Numbered from the stretch's first letter, positions 1 to 8,560 are shown. The stretch is DNA of 15,182 bases from Steroidobacteraceae bacterium (GCA_025927665.1 JAICKZ010000037.1:1-15182); one strand, 5' to 3'. The notes: generated by a model from the letters alone, not told the origin. A program made the numbers and translations.

Positions 1-2207
1 GCTGCAAGATAACCCGTGTTGGTCAACGAAGTGCCGGAAATGGCCACCGTATCAAACGCATTGATTGCACCTGAGTTATTAAGTACATCTGCATTGAACT
101 GGATACTGCCATTCTGACCGGCATCCACCACGCTGGCATCGTTATTGATCGATGCGCTTTTCAGAATCACATCACCATTCAGCTGACGAATAACCGCACC
201 ACCGAGATTATTGATGTGCTGCGAAAAATCTAGCGACAATATGTTGTGCTGAACATCCGTAGCAAGAATGATCCCACCTTTGTTATCGAGCATCTGGCCG
301 TGCAGATCGATTCCATTGGATTGAATAAATCCACCGGTATTGATAAGGGTATTAATGTTGCCAGTGAGCGATTGACTTAACCATTCACCACCCTGATTGC
401 TCAAGGTATCCACTTGCATTGAGTGTGTATTGAACTGAAGAACTCCACCATCGTTGTTCAACAATCCAGCCATCACCACATTCGCAGGCTGTGCGTTGTT
501 TATCACGAAGGTGCCGCCATGATTATCCAAACTATTTGCATTCAGCGTGAACGATCCCGCATCGCTGTATACAACTCCTGAGTGGTTGTCGAAGTTCTGC
601 ACAATAGTGAATCGCATATCGTCGGTGGTATTGCCGAGCGCAAGCAATCGACCGTTTACATTGGAAACCTGATCTGCATTAAGCGTCAGTTGTGTGCTTT
701 GTAATTGGCCCGAACTATTATCGAACTCACCCAGATCAAGTTGAGTGGCATTGGCAAATACACGACCCTGATTGTTAAACACGGTCGCATTCAGATGTAA
801 TTGCCCATTGCTGCCCAATACTCCAGTGTTATTGAAGCTTTGTGCTTGCAACTCCAGTAGCCCAGTACCTTCGTGCAGTATCTCGCCACTGTTGCTTAAC
901 GTGCCCGCTTGAATGCTGGCGTTGTCCGACTGCATGCGAACGGACTGACGATTATCAAAACTGGAAACTATCAACGGAGCAGAGCCACCGAACACCATGG
1001 TGCCATTATTCATCACCTGGGTTTGATTGCCGATCAATCCACCACCCAGATAAAAATCACCTGTGTTAGTGAAGGTCGTTGCATCGATTGACAATCCAGC
1101 GTTGTGATTGAAGGTATTATCATTATTCAACCCGACATACAGGCTGCCGCTCTGAGTGATGTCCTGCGCTTTGAGTGCAATATTATCGCTTGCTGCCAAC
1201 AAGCCATTCACGGTAATACTCTGTGCCGCTTGAAGGTCTGCCGTCTTTGCGTACGCAAGTTCCTGGATATTGATGTTGCCTTGCGATTGCAGTGCCAACT
1301 GATCGTTGGTCAGCATGTGGCGCAATTGCAGATCACCTTCGGCCGTTATTTTAAGATCATGGATCGATTGCACGACACCTTGCAGATTAACGCCCAATCC
1401 TTTTTCAGTGCCGATCAATCTGATGCTATTGCCATACATGCCGCCCAGTGCGGCACTACTTAATGCATACTGAAAACTACCGCTACCGTTAGCAGCCGCA
1501 TTGCTGAGAACACTTTTAGTACCATAGTTGAATTCGTTGCTACCATTGATGATGCTGAGGTTGTTTGCAAACAAATCAGCATTGATCTGTGCATATCGCG
1601 AGATAATATCGAAGCGATCAATATTCGTGGCATTCAAGCCATGGCCTTCCAGCAAAAAATCACCGTCGCTGATATCAAATAGCAAATCACCATTGGCTCC
1701 CATACGAGAGCGACCGGTGATTAAGCTGACGCTGGGTGTATTGATAAATCCACAGCCATTACAAGTAATGCCGTTGGGATTAGCGAGAATGAATTCGGCC
1801 GATTTGCCTGCGATCTCAACTTGTCCCATGAGCGACGAACGATTGGTGCCCACCACTTGATTGAGAATGACGGATGCCGACCCACCTGCGAGACGGCGAT
1901 TTCCATCCACCCATCCACCAAGTTGCGTCAATACCGGTGCGGCACTGTTATTAAAGATGATGCCTTCTTCACCTACGTTGAAGTCATTCCACATGTTGCT
2001 GGAAATGCCTTTGGCAGAAGGCGCGGCAATGTCCACCACAGTGGTACCATTCATCGCCTGCTTTAACGTGGGGTCGGATGGTTGACCTGTGTTGGCAAGC
2101 GAAGCACGTGCAGCGACACCTGATAATGGTTGAGCGGCTAACGCAACATTACTAATCAGAAAACAGATCAGCGTATAACTCGCCACACATCGCTTTATAA
2201 GACTCAT
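1..2207 (-). CDS. TpsA: filamentous-haemagglutinin-like exoprotein, N-terminal part
   Basis: This is the secreted partner of a two-partner (type Vb) secretion system, partial because it runs off the left edge; 735 codons are visible without a stop. Residues 1-24 form a Sec signal peptide ending VALA before AQ. Residues about 45-280 match a TPS secretion domain: WNDFNVGEEG (73-82), the hallmark NPNGI (143-147) followed by a CxxC pair in TCNGCGF (Cys149, Cys152), and ALGGMYGNSIRLIGTE (253-268). From about residue 285 onward it is an Asn/Gly-rich series of imperfect beta-helix repeats with recurring F/L-x-N-x-G units, as in FHA/CdiA/HMW-type stalks. The ATG at 2207 has a GGAGAA ribosome site 8 nt upstream, and tpsB lies 74 bp upstream on the same strand. 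The missing C-terminus decides whether this is an adhesin, a haemolysin or a contact-dependent inhibition toxin carrier. The family call is firm; the exact function is unknown. Confidence 0.92.
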   Translation of the reverse strand, partial: MSLIKRCVASYTLICFLISNVALAAQPLSGVAARASLANTGQPSDPTLKQAMNGTTVVDIAAPSAKGISSNMWNDFNVGEEGIIFNNSAAPVLTQLGGWVDGNRRLAGGSASVILNQVVGTNRSSLMGQVEIAGKSAEFILANPNGITCNGCGFINTPSVSLITGRSRMGANGDLLFDISDGDFLLEGHGLNATNIDRFDIISRYAQINADLFANNLSIINGSNEFNYGTKSVLSNAAANGSGSFQYALSSAALGGMYGNSIRLIGTEKGLGVNLQGVVQSIHDLKITAEGDLQLRHMLTNDQLALQSQGNINIQELAYAKTADLQAAQSITVNGLLAASDNIALKAQDITQSGSLYVGLNNDNTFNHNAGLSIDATTFTNTGDFYLGGGLIGNQTQVMNNGTMVFGGSAPLIVSSFDNRQSVRMQSDNASIQAGTLSNSGEILHEGTGLLELQAQSFNNTGVLGSNGQLHLNATVFNNQGRVFANATQLDLGEFDNSSGQLQSTQLTLNADQVSNVNGRLLALGNTTDDMRFTIVQNFDNHSGVVYSDAGSFTLNANSLDNHGGTFVINNAQPANVVMAGLLNNDGGVLQFNTHSMQVDTLSNQGGEWLSQSLTGNINTLINTGGFIQSNGIDLHGQMLDNKGGIILATDVQHNILSLDFSQHINNLGGAVIRQLNGDVILKSASINNDASVVDAGQNGSIQFNADVLNNSGAINAFDTVAISGTSLTNTGYLA

Positions 2208-2227
2208 CAACTTTATTCTCCGAAAGG

Positions 2228-2244
2228 TCCAGCTAATCCAGCTA
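2228..2244. repeat. Short tandem repeat in the tpsB-tpsA gap
   Basis: Two copies of TCCAGCTA (2228-2235 and 2237-2244) sit side by side with a 9-bp period, just upstream of the tpsA ribosome site at 2216-2221. It may be chance, a leader element or a regulator half-site. Nothing else was recognised in the 74-bp gap. Confidence 0.3.
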
Positions 2245-2281
2245 GTCAATACCTTGGTTTCAATAGCATCTCGGCCAATAC

Positions 2282-4036
2282 TCAAAAACTCATTTGCATT
2301 TCGACCGCTACTTCACGCTGTCCCTGAGTGAGAAAACTCGGTATCGATAAAGCTTTTGAATAGGTAGCACTGGCATAAAAACTGCGCGTCGTACATCTGA
2401 GTCCGACACTGGCACCCGACAGCGTCACATTGTGTTGCGAATACCCTGATGCATCGCTTTGTCCAATGTCATAAGCAAGAAACGGCTCAATGCGAATTTT
2501 CTCGTGAACCAGCAATGGAGCTGCAATGTCATTGCGCCAATAACCGCCTTTGAATCCTGTAACGCTTTCATGATCAAAGCCACGAATGGTATATCTACCA
2601 CCAAGCGATAAAGCTTCGGAGGCAACGATCGGCGTAGGCGTATAAAAATAATGCAGTAACGAGCTGTAAGTGAACTGTTGATTAAACGATTCAAAGCGAC
2701 CATACAGTCCTAGTTCCATTTCGTATTTGTTGAATTGAAACGCCGCTTCCGCCGCCACAACTTTCCGAGTGGCATTCCCCGCTGCAACACTGTGTGTCCA
2801 ATCCAGTTCACCACGAAGTGTTATGGCGCCCAGTTGTTGAGTGGCCTGAATACCTGCAGAACCAAGATAAAGCAGGCGACTTGATGTATCGAGAAAAACA
2901 TCTTCGATATAATTTTTAATGTCCTTGCGTGTTGCATTGAGATTCCAGCTCCATTTGGAATGTTGCCCACGAAACAGCGTGTGATCCATACGCAGATTTT
3001 GACTGTCGCTTTTTCCGGTGGTGACAAAATTTATCGATGCACCAGTAATGGTTTGTCGGTAGTTGAAATGATTCGCGCTTGCACTCCACAGAAAATATCC
3101 ATATGGAATGGAATAATTAATCGCATAGCTTTGTGAACTGCCGCCCTTGTCTGCATGAACACTGCGACTAGCATTCAAGTACAGACCGTCGCTGTAACTG
3201 AGGGGATTGTCCCAGAATAGGGTGGCGCCAAGCACATATTCTCCCGTTTGTGGGCTGCCGCTGTTATCCATTGAAACACTGGTATGCAGCGGCCCGCCGC
3301 GATCATTGACCACATTGACCACGCTTTGACCCACCTCTTGGCCAGGCTTGATATCCAACGTCGCATTGTTCTGTCGTAGTCTATTGATCTGTTCGATGCC
3401 CTGTTCTAAGTCGCGCAGATACAGAATATTTTTTTGTTGCTCACCTTCCTGCGTGAGATCGGGCGCTTGCTTGAATGCTCGAGGAAAAGCAGCCTTCAAT
3501 TCACTTTGTTTCATACGTCCGTCAGCAGATTGTAAGGCCTTGATCTCACCTTCAATCACCAACACATCCAAGGTGCCTTTCTCAATTTTTTGCGGTTGGA
3601 CGAAAGCACGGCTAGTGATATAGCCTTTGTTGAGATAAAGATTACTGAGATCAGCGATTAAACGATTGATATCACTCAATCGCAGACAACGACTGGCATA
3701 TCTGCTGGTAATCGTATTGATCAGTTGATAATCAAAAACTGTCACGCCAGAAACGCCAACACTCTTGACGTTGATGCAGGGAGATTCATCTGTCGCGGGC
3801 AGATCTGAAGATGGTTTAGCTGGCTGCAAAAAAACATCGGGCGTAGTGGTATCGCGACGCATTCGCTCTTTATCATGTTCTTGTTGTTCTTGAAGTCTTC
3901 GCTCGAGCTCTTGTTGCGCTTGCACTGGCGCAGACTGCGCAAATACATTACGTGAAACAGTGAAGGCCAATATCACCGTAATTAAAATGCATTTCCCGCT
4001 CGAAAAGCGGCCATCACTATGAATGCGCCACTCCAT
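2282..4036 (-). CDS. TpsB: outer-membrane transporter of the two-partner secretion system (ShlB/FhaC/HecB family)
   Basis: An Omp85-superfamily channel expected to carry the adjacent TpsA across the outer membrane; 584 aa, a normal family length. A signal peptide ends near VFA/QSA (residue 33). Next comes a Gln/Glu/Arg-rich segment (about 38-62), which probably corresponds to the pore-plugging helix H1 of FhaC. POTRA1 spans about 87-163 with the family's paired cysteines (Cys87, Cys117) and the YLNKGYITSRAF stretch (134-145). POTRA2 spans about 164-245. The beta-barrel begins near DRGGPLHTSVSMDNSG (245-260). Two barrel signatures are present: IRGF (484-487), the L6-loop VRGY-type motif, and FLAYDIG (519-525). 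The chain ends in Phe, as expected for a BAM substrate. The ATG at 4036 has only a weak upstream GGAG, about 12 nt away. It is the first gene of a tpsB-tpsA operon. Highly confident in family; substrate inferred from adjacency. Confidence 0.94.
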   Translation of the reverse strand: MEWRIHSDGRFSSGKCILITVILAFTVSRNVFAQSAPVQAQQELERRLQEQQEHDKERMRRDTTTPDVFLQPAKPSSDLPATDESPCINVKSVGVSGVTVFDYQLINTITSRYASRCLRLSDINRLIADLSNLYLNKGYITSRAFVQPQKIEKGTLDVLVIEGEIKALQSADGRMKQSELKAAFPRAFKQAPDLTQEGEQQKNILYLRDLEQGIEQINRLRQNNATLDIKPGQEVGQSVVNVVNDRGGPLHTSVSMDNSGSPQTGEYVLGATLFWDNPLSYSDGLYLNASRSVHADKGGSSQSYAINYSIPYGYFLWSASANHFNYRQTITGASINFVTTGKSDSQNLRMDHTLFRGQHSKWSWNLNATRKDIKNYIEDVFLDTSSRLLYLGSAGIQATQQLGAITLRGELDWTHSVAAGNATRKVVAAEAAFQFNKYEMELGLYGRFESFNQQFTYSSLLHYFYTPTPIVASEALSLGGRYTIRGFDHESVTGFKGGYWRNDIAAPLLVHEKIRIEPFLAYDIGQSDASGYSQHNVTLSGASVGLRCTTRSFYASATYSKALSIPSFLTQGQREVAVEMQMSF

Positions 4037-4417
4037 TTTTAAATTTCACTCCGGTATTCCATCGCTCAATAAACTTAAAAAAGTGAAACTTAGAAATGTG
4101 TAAGGAGATGTAGTTTATATTTCGGAGTTTACTTAGTACAGCTTCACAAGCGAATTGTCGGCAATTGCCATCACTAATAGCCCGCAGGGACCAATCAGCA
4201 CTTAACTACCTTATGTGCAATCAATATGCGAATCGCTGCGCTTATTCGAGCATGGCTGTGGTGAACCATACTTTTTGATCGATTATTTGATTAAAACAAT
4301 GTTTTGTCAGGAATGGCGCTGTATGAGTAGAACCCATCTCGAGTTCGATTTGACACTTGTAGATTATCGATATTAGCTTTATTTGACGGACTCTTTATCC
4401 CCTAAATATTGCAACCA
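4037..4417. other. Non-coding region between xylH and tpsB
   Basis: This 381-bp AT-rich stretch separates the end of xylH from the start of tpsB, both on the minus strand. No credible coding region or RNA gene was seen. No convincing intrinsic terminator follows xylH, so read-through into tpsB cannot be excluded. The region should hold the tpsB promoter; the best candidate is listed separately. Confidence 0.6.
4282..4310 (-). promoter_or_regulatory. Candidate sigma-70 promoter for tpsBA
   Basis: On the minus strand, CTGACA (4310-4305) and AATAAT (4287-4282) are separated by exactly 17 nt; each matches the consensus at five of six positions. It points toward tpsB and would leave a leader of about 240 nt, which is long. 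The surrounding DNA is AT-rich, so chance matches are likely. Pattern evidence only. Confidence 0.35.
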
Positions 4418-5545
4418 TTATTTTCTTGAAAAGTAAACATCCAACCATACTGCAAGTGCCAACACTCCACCACGCGCAATAAACTTTGTTTCGGGTGAAA
4501 CGGCCATCAAAGTCATACCATTGAGCAGCGTTGCCATGATGAGTGCGCCGATCAATACACCAAGTACATTACCGCGTCCGCCCACCAAGCTGGTACCACC
4601 AATTACACATGCCGCGATCGCATCCAGTTCCATCAAGTTACCGATGGTGGTGGTTGATGCGCCGGAATAAGCCGTTTGCATAAATCCAGTGATCGCAACG
4701 ATGCAACCCAGTAAGGCATACGCACCGATGATCACTTTATCGACTGGAATGCCAGACAACACCGCGGCTTCGTGATTGCCACCAATGGCATATAGATAAC
4801 GACCAAAGGGCGTATGACTGGTGATGACATAGACAATATAAGTCACCACACCCAGTACCAGCACGGCCAGTGGTACACCACGAAATTGATTCATCACTAA
4901 GATGGCCAACATCAACACTTGAATGGTGACAAAGACTTTCAAGAATGAAATTTGCCAAGATTCAACTTGAAAGCCATAAGCAGCGCGTTGTTTGCGAGCA
5001 TTGACATTATTGATGACGATTAGCAAAGCCAACGCAGCAAGCAACACATAACCCAATGTCGGCGGTAGATAGAACGTCGTCAATAAAGACAATGCATTAT
5101 CGCCACTGCCAGCGACAACCGGCACCGTCTCGGAGGCAATGACCTTCCAGAACAGTCCTTTGAAAATCAATAATCCACCCAACGTGATGACAAAAGCCGG
5201 CATACGTTGCTTGGTGATCAATGCACCCATTAACGCCCACAATACCACTGCCACTACAACGCCAACCAACATTGCAGCCACGGCGTTCCATTGATGTTGA
5301 AATATTAATACTGCAGCAATGCCACCGATCAATCCCACGCCACTTCCCACCGATAAATCAATTTGTCCTGGCAACAATATCAAGAACATTCCCAACGCTA
5401 AGGTTGCCGTAACGGCAAGCTCTATCGACAGCATTGACAAGTTACGCGCGGACAAGAAGTTGTCGGTCGCAACAGAGAAGAAGATCCAAATAAGAATCAG
5501 GCCAATGGCAATGGAATAATTTCGAATGGAACTTTTCTGCGTCAT
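4418..5545 (-). CDS. xylH: XylH: xylose-type ABC importer permease
   Basis: Inner-membrane permease of a CUT2-family sugar ABC importer, 375 aa, close to the usual XylH length. It is strongly hydrophobic, with about ten membrane segments. The start resembles RbsC/XylH permeases (an N-terminal segment at 10-26, then NLSMLSIELAVTATLALGM at 35-53 and LPGQIDLSVGSG at 58-69). The cytoplasmic coupling loop carries GGNHEAAVLSGI (255-266), and the C-terminal core carries ELDAIAACVIGGTSLVGG (306-323), both conserved in this family. The ATG at 5545 follows CAGGTAA, a reasonable ribosome site. It would form the channel used by XylF and XylG. Unusually for a tightly coupled operon, 238 bp containing a palindromic repeat separate it from xylG. 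Xylose specificity is inferred mainly from the neighbouring binding protein. Confidence 0.87.
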   Translation of the reverse strand: MTQKSSIRNYSIAIGLILIWIFFSVATDNFLSARNLSMLSIELAVTATLALGMFLILLPGQIDLSVGSGVGLIGGIAAVLIFQHQWNAVAAMLVGVVVAVVLWALMGALITKQRMPAFVITLGGLLIFKGLFWKVIASETVPVVAGSGDNALSLLTTFYLPPTLGYVLLAALALLIVINNVNARKQRAAYGFQVESWQISFLKVFVTIQVLMLAILVMNQFRGVPLAVLVLGVVTYIVYVITSHTPFGRYLYAIGGNHEAAVLSGIPVDKVIIGAYALLGCIVAITGFMQTAYSGASTTTIGNLMELDAIAACVIGGTSLVGGRGNVLGVLIGALIMATLLNGMTLMAVSPETKFIARGGVLALAVWLDVYFSRK

Positions 5546-5700
5546 AACATTACCTGGATAAATATTGAATACTCACACGGAGCAATCATCACAATGATCT
5601 ATCATTACAGCAATACCGTCATTCATATGTAGACGGGTCCAGTAAAAAAAGCGAATCAAAATCTTTGTCGTTGGAACAATAGAAACTATTATTTAACTAG

Positions 5701-5720
5701 ATTCCCGCCTACGCGGGAAT
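5701..5720. repeat. Dispersed-type palindrome ATTCCCGC-CTAC-GCGGGAAT in the xylG-xylH gap
   Basis: A perfect 8-bp inverted repeat with a 4-nt loop, flanked by GAC on the right. On the minus strand it reads GTCATTCCCGCGTAGGCGGG followed by AAT. This matches a class of short palindromic repeats found in many copies in diverse proteobacteria, for example the dRS3 pattern ATTCCC-N8-GGGAAT of Neisseria. In RNA it would form a stable hairpin between xylG and xylH. No U-tract follows in the transcribed direction, so it is not a standard terminator but could affect mRNA stability or attenuate xylH. Confidence 0.8.
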
Positions 5721-5783
5721 GACGTTGTCGTATCGCTTGTTACATCATATAAATTCAATCTTGTGCTTCACGATAACTATGCC

Positions 5784-7298
5784 TTAACTATGCGCCATCG
5801 CGGCTTCAAGGATCAAGTGTTGTTGTGCTTGGGCACTGGTGAACTCACCACCGATCTTGCCTGAACTTAGTACGATGATTCTGTCACTCATGCCCATGAG
5901 TTCTGGCAATTCACTGGATACCAATACAACTGCTTTGCCTTCAGCGGTGAGACGATTAATCAACTCATAAACTTCTAACTTTGCCCCCACGTCAATGCCG
6001 CGCGTAGGTTCATCCAGAAAGATAACATCGGGCTTCGTCATCAATGCTTTGGCGAGCACCACTTTTTGCTGATTACCACCGGACAAAGTACCGACAACGG
6101 TTTCCAAACCTTGTGCCTTGATACGCAAAGCCTTGAACAAGTCCCAGTTTTGATTGGCTTCTTTCAATTGATCGACAAAAATACCCTTGGTTAAATCTGA
6201 CAGCGAAGCCAGTGATTGATTGAAACCAATGTCTTTGTCCAACACCAAACCGTAACGCTTGCGATCTTCACTGACCAACATCATGCCGTTTGCAATGGAG
6301 CTTGCGGGCGTGCATTGCGCCATGGGTTTATCTTTTAAATACACTTCACCCGCAACGCGTTCACCGAAACCGGCGAACAAGTGCATGATCAATTCGGTAC
6401 GACCGGCGCCCATCAGTCCACCAATGCCCAGCACCTCACCGGCGCGAACTGCAAATGAAATGTCATTCAATATGACTTTGTCTTCGTCATTTTTTACGGT
6501 GAGTGAAGACACCCGCAGAAGCACTTCTTTGACGGCTGCACTACGACGAGGAAACAAATCTTCGATCTTGCGTCCCACCATTTGTTGAATGACATCACCT
6601 TTAGTGGTGGCAGCTGTGTCCGTGGTGCCAACCGATGTGCCATCACGCAATACAGTTATGCGATCTGAAACGGCAAATACTTCATCCAGTTTATGCGATA
6701 TATACACACAGGTGACGCCCCTGTTACGTAAGTCACGAATGATATTCAACAGCACTTCCACTTCGGACTCGGTCAATGCCGCCGTGGGTTCGTCCAGCAA
6801 CAATATCTTGGTATCCTTCGCCAAGGCTTTGACAATTTCAATCAACTGTTGCTCACCAATACCTAAGTCACCTACTCGCGCAGCGGGATCGAGTTGCAAT
6901 CCATATTGTTCCAATAAGCGTTGGGCATCGGTGTACACCTTGTTCCAATCAATGCCGCCCCATTTGTTTGTGGGCTCCGAGCCAAGAAAAATATTTTCCG
7001 CAACGGTCATCTCGCGTACTAATGCCAATTCTTGATAGATGACGGCAATACCCACTGCTTCGGTATCGCGTATTCCTTGAAATGCAGCAACCTGACCATT
7101 AATTTTTATTTGACCTTCATAACTGCCCGCCGGCCAAATGCCAGACAAACATTTGATGAGTGTGGATTTGCCCGCACCATTTTCACCACACAGAGCATGT
7201 ACTTCACCGGCACGTAGATCGAAGCTGACGCCGTTCAACGCCAACACACTGCCAAAGCGTTTGGTTAAACAATCAACTTCGAGAATGGCCTGACTCAT
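5784..7298 (-). CDS. xylG: XylG: xylose-type ABC importer ATPase with two nucleotide-binding domains
   Basis: Energises sugar import on the cytoplasmic face of XylH. At 504 aa it is the fused double-ABC form typical of CUT2 transporters (E. coli XylG is 513 aa). Domain 1 has Walker A GENGAGKST (38-46), signature-region GIGEQQ (146-151), Walker B LLLDEPTAAL (166-175) and the H-loop SH (201-202). Domain 2 has a degenerate Walker A GLMGAGRTE (294-302), the signature LSGGNQQ (405-411) and Walker B IFLDEPTRGID (426-436). Its H-loop position reads SSE (461-463), lacking His. This asymmetry is normal for RbsA/XylG/MglA proteins, so it is not a defect. The gene starts 19 bp after xylF ends with little Shine-Dalgarno sequence, suggesting co-translation in a xylFG unit. 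Xylose specificity is inferred from XylF. Confidence 0.92.
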   Translation of the reverse strand: MSQAILEVDCLTKRFGSVLALNGVSFDLRAGEVHALCGENGAGKSTLIKCLSGIWPAGSYEGQIKINGQVAAFQGIRDTEAVGIAVIYQELALVREMTVAENIFLGSEPTNKWGGIDWNKVYTDAQRLLEQYGLQLDPAARVGDLGIGEQQLIEIVKALAKDTKILLLDEPTAALTESEVEVLLNIIRDLRNRGVTCVYISHKLDEVFAVSDRITVLRDGTSVGTTDTAATTKGDVIQQMVGRKIEDLFPRRSAAVKEVLLRVSSLTVKNDEDKVILNDISFAVRAGEVLGIGGLMGAGRTELIMHLFAGFGERVAGEVYLKDKPMAQCTPASSIANGMMLVSEDRKRYGLVLDKDIGFNQSLASLSDLTKGIFVDQLKEANQNWDLFKALRIKAQGLETVVGTLSGGNQQKVVLAKALMTKPDVIFLDEPTRGIDVGAKLEVYELINRLTAEGKAVVLVSSELPELMGMSDRIIVLSSGKIGGEFTSAQAQQHLILEAAMAHS

Positions 7299-7317
7299 GA
7301 CTTAAAAATTTAGGGAG

Positions 7318-8391
7318 TCAGTTAATGGGATGGGGACGCTGATCTATGGGAACATTCCGATACACTTCATCAAAGGTGTGAAAGCCATCTGCAACCACAG
7401 TCTGCATCATGTTGTCCTTGGTTACCGCAATGACGGGAAGGAACACTGAAGGTACCAGCGTCTTGCCATTGTTCAACTCGTTTTTTGCAATCAACGGTTT
7501 GCCGGTTGCCATCTTCACTGCCAATTCAGCGGCAGTACTTGCCAGAACGCGAATCGGTTTATAGATAGTCATGGCTTGCGAGCCTTCAACAATACGTTGA
7601 ACCGCAGCCAATTCCGCATCTTGTCCGGTGACCAACACCTTGCCCACCAAGCCTTCTTCTTTAAGCGCTTGAATGGCACCACCGGCCGTACCATCGTTCG
7701 ATGCCAATATCGCTACAAAATCGTGGCCATGATTGGTGATGGCCGCGTTGGTAATTTGTTTGGCACGCTGCGGCTCCCAATTATCTGCCCAGTCTTCATG
7801 AATGACTTTGATATCACCGCGATCAATATAAGGCTTTAAAATATTGTCCTGTCCTTGTTTGAACAACTTGGCATTGTTGTCAGTAGGCGCGCCATAGATA
7901 CGAATGATTTTACCCTTGCCATGAATTGCATCCACTAAATATTGCGCCTGCACTTCACCCACTTTCACGTTATCGAAGGTGACGTACAAATCAAGATCGG
8001 CATCGGTGATCAATCGATCATAAGCAATGACGGGAATATTGGCACTATGCGCAGCTTGTACGGCCTTGCTCATTGCAGCACCATCATGTGGAATAATGAC
8101 AATGGCATCGACGTGATCACTGATCATGGAGTTCACATCACGCATCTGAACCGTGTCATCGCTGTTGGCGGAACTCACCTTGACGGTCGCGCCTAATTGG
8201 GTTGCGCGTTCAATAAAGATACGTTGATCAACCTGCCAGCGGGCTTCTTTCAAAGTATCCATGGACAATCCGATGACGACATTTTTATGCGATTTGTCTT
8301 TCGCCTCACCGTTTCCGCGCGCCAACGTTAAGCCGATGACCACACTGAGAATCAGCGAGACCACTGTCAACCAGATACTTGTGTTTTTCAT
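7318..8391 (-). CDS. xylF: XylF: periplasmic D-xylose-binding protein
   Basis: Periplasmic sugar-binding protein (type I fold) that captures the sugar and delivers it to XylH; 357 aa. A hydrophobic signal segment occupies residues about 7-24. The mature protein follows E. coli XylF closely, as recalled by eye: ERAT/SLGA-like segments, then SANSDDTVQM, then VIIPHDGAAMSKAV. Shared motifs continue through AYDRLI-DAD, DNxKVGExQA, DNNAKLFxxGQ, ASNDGTAGGAIQAL, GQDAELAAVQRI and TxYKPI. These include the Arg, Asp and Asn residues that line the sugar pocket in this family. This makes it the best evidence that the operon is for xylose rather than ribose or galactose. The ATG at 8391 has only a weak GAG upstream. 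It is first in the operon; no xylA, xylB or XylR-type regulator lies in the window. Confidence 0.92.
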   Translation of the reverse strand: MKNTSIWLTVVSLILSVVIGLTLARGNGEAKDKSHKNVVIGLSMDTLKEARWQVDQRIFIERATQLGATVKVSSANSDDTVQMRDVNSMISDHVDAIVIIPHDGAAMSKAVQAAHSANIPVIAYDRLITDADLDLYVTFDNVKVGEVQAQYLVDAIHGKGKIIRIYGAPTDNNAKLFKQGQDNILKPYIDRGDIKVIHEDWADNWEPQRAKQITNAAITNHGHDFVAILASNDGTAGGAIQALKEEGLVGKVLVTGQDAELAAVQRIVEGSQAMTIYKPIRVLASTAAELAVKMATGKPLIAKNELNNGKTLVPSVFLPVIAVTKDNMMQTVVADGFHTFDEVYRNVPIDQRPHPIN

Positions 8392-8531
8392 ACATGCGCG
8401 CTCAAATGTAAAAGCCGTTTGGCATTATTCATTAATATGATCTGAATTCGATGCCGCCCCGAATTGCCGGTCTGGAGCGATAAATCGATCCATCCAAGTC
8501 AGTTGCCACAGCAATGATATTGTCGGTCAAT

Positions 8532-8560
8532 ATTATAGGTTGGCAAAGCAACTGCCAAGA
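8532..8560 (-). promoter_or_regulatory. Candidate xylF promoter with overlapping dyad
   Basis: On the minus strand a perfect TATAAT (8537-8532) has a weak -35 TCTTGG (8560-8555) at 17 nt, or TTGGCA (8558-8553) at 15 nt. The -35/spacer region is a perfect dyad, TTGGCA-N7-TGCCAA (8558-8540). The same bases fit the sigma-54 pattern, with GG and GC separated by 10 nt (TGGCA...TTGC). It lies about 140 nt upstream of xylF. Either a repressor operator over a sigma-70 promoter or a sigma-54 promoter is possible; the sequence cannot decide. Confidence 0.5.

Noticed and set aside
842..2085. Several plus-strand open frames of 60-119 codons opposite the left end
   Set aside because: They lie antisense to the uninterrupted tpsA reading frame, which has a signal peptide and conserved TPS motifs. 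They are shadows of that gene.
5701..5720. Rho-independent terminator after xylG
   Set aside because: The hairpin is strong, but the following transcribed sequence is CTAGTTAAAT rather than a U-tract, and the same palindrome type is a known dispersed repeat.
6259..7217. Plus-strand open frames opposite xylG
   Set aside because: Antisense to a gene with complete paired ABC motifs; no family features of their own.
5784..7298. Degenerate second nucleotide-binding domain of XylG as a sign of decay
   Set aside because: The GxxGAGRTE Walker A and missing H-loop His are normal in RbsA/XylG/MglA proteins.
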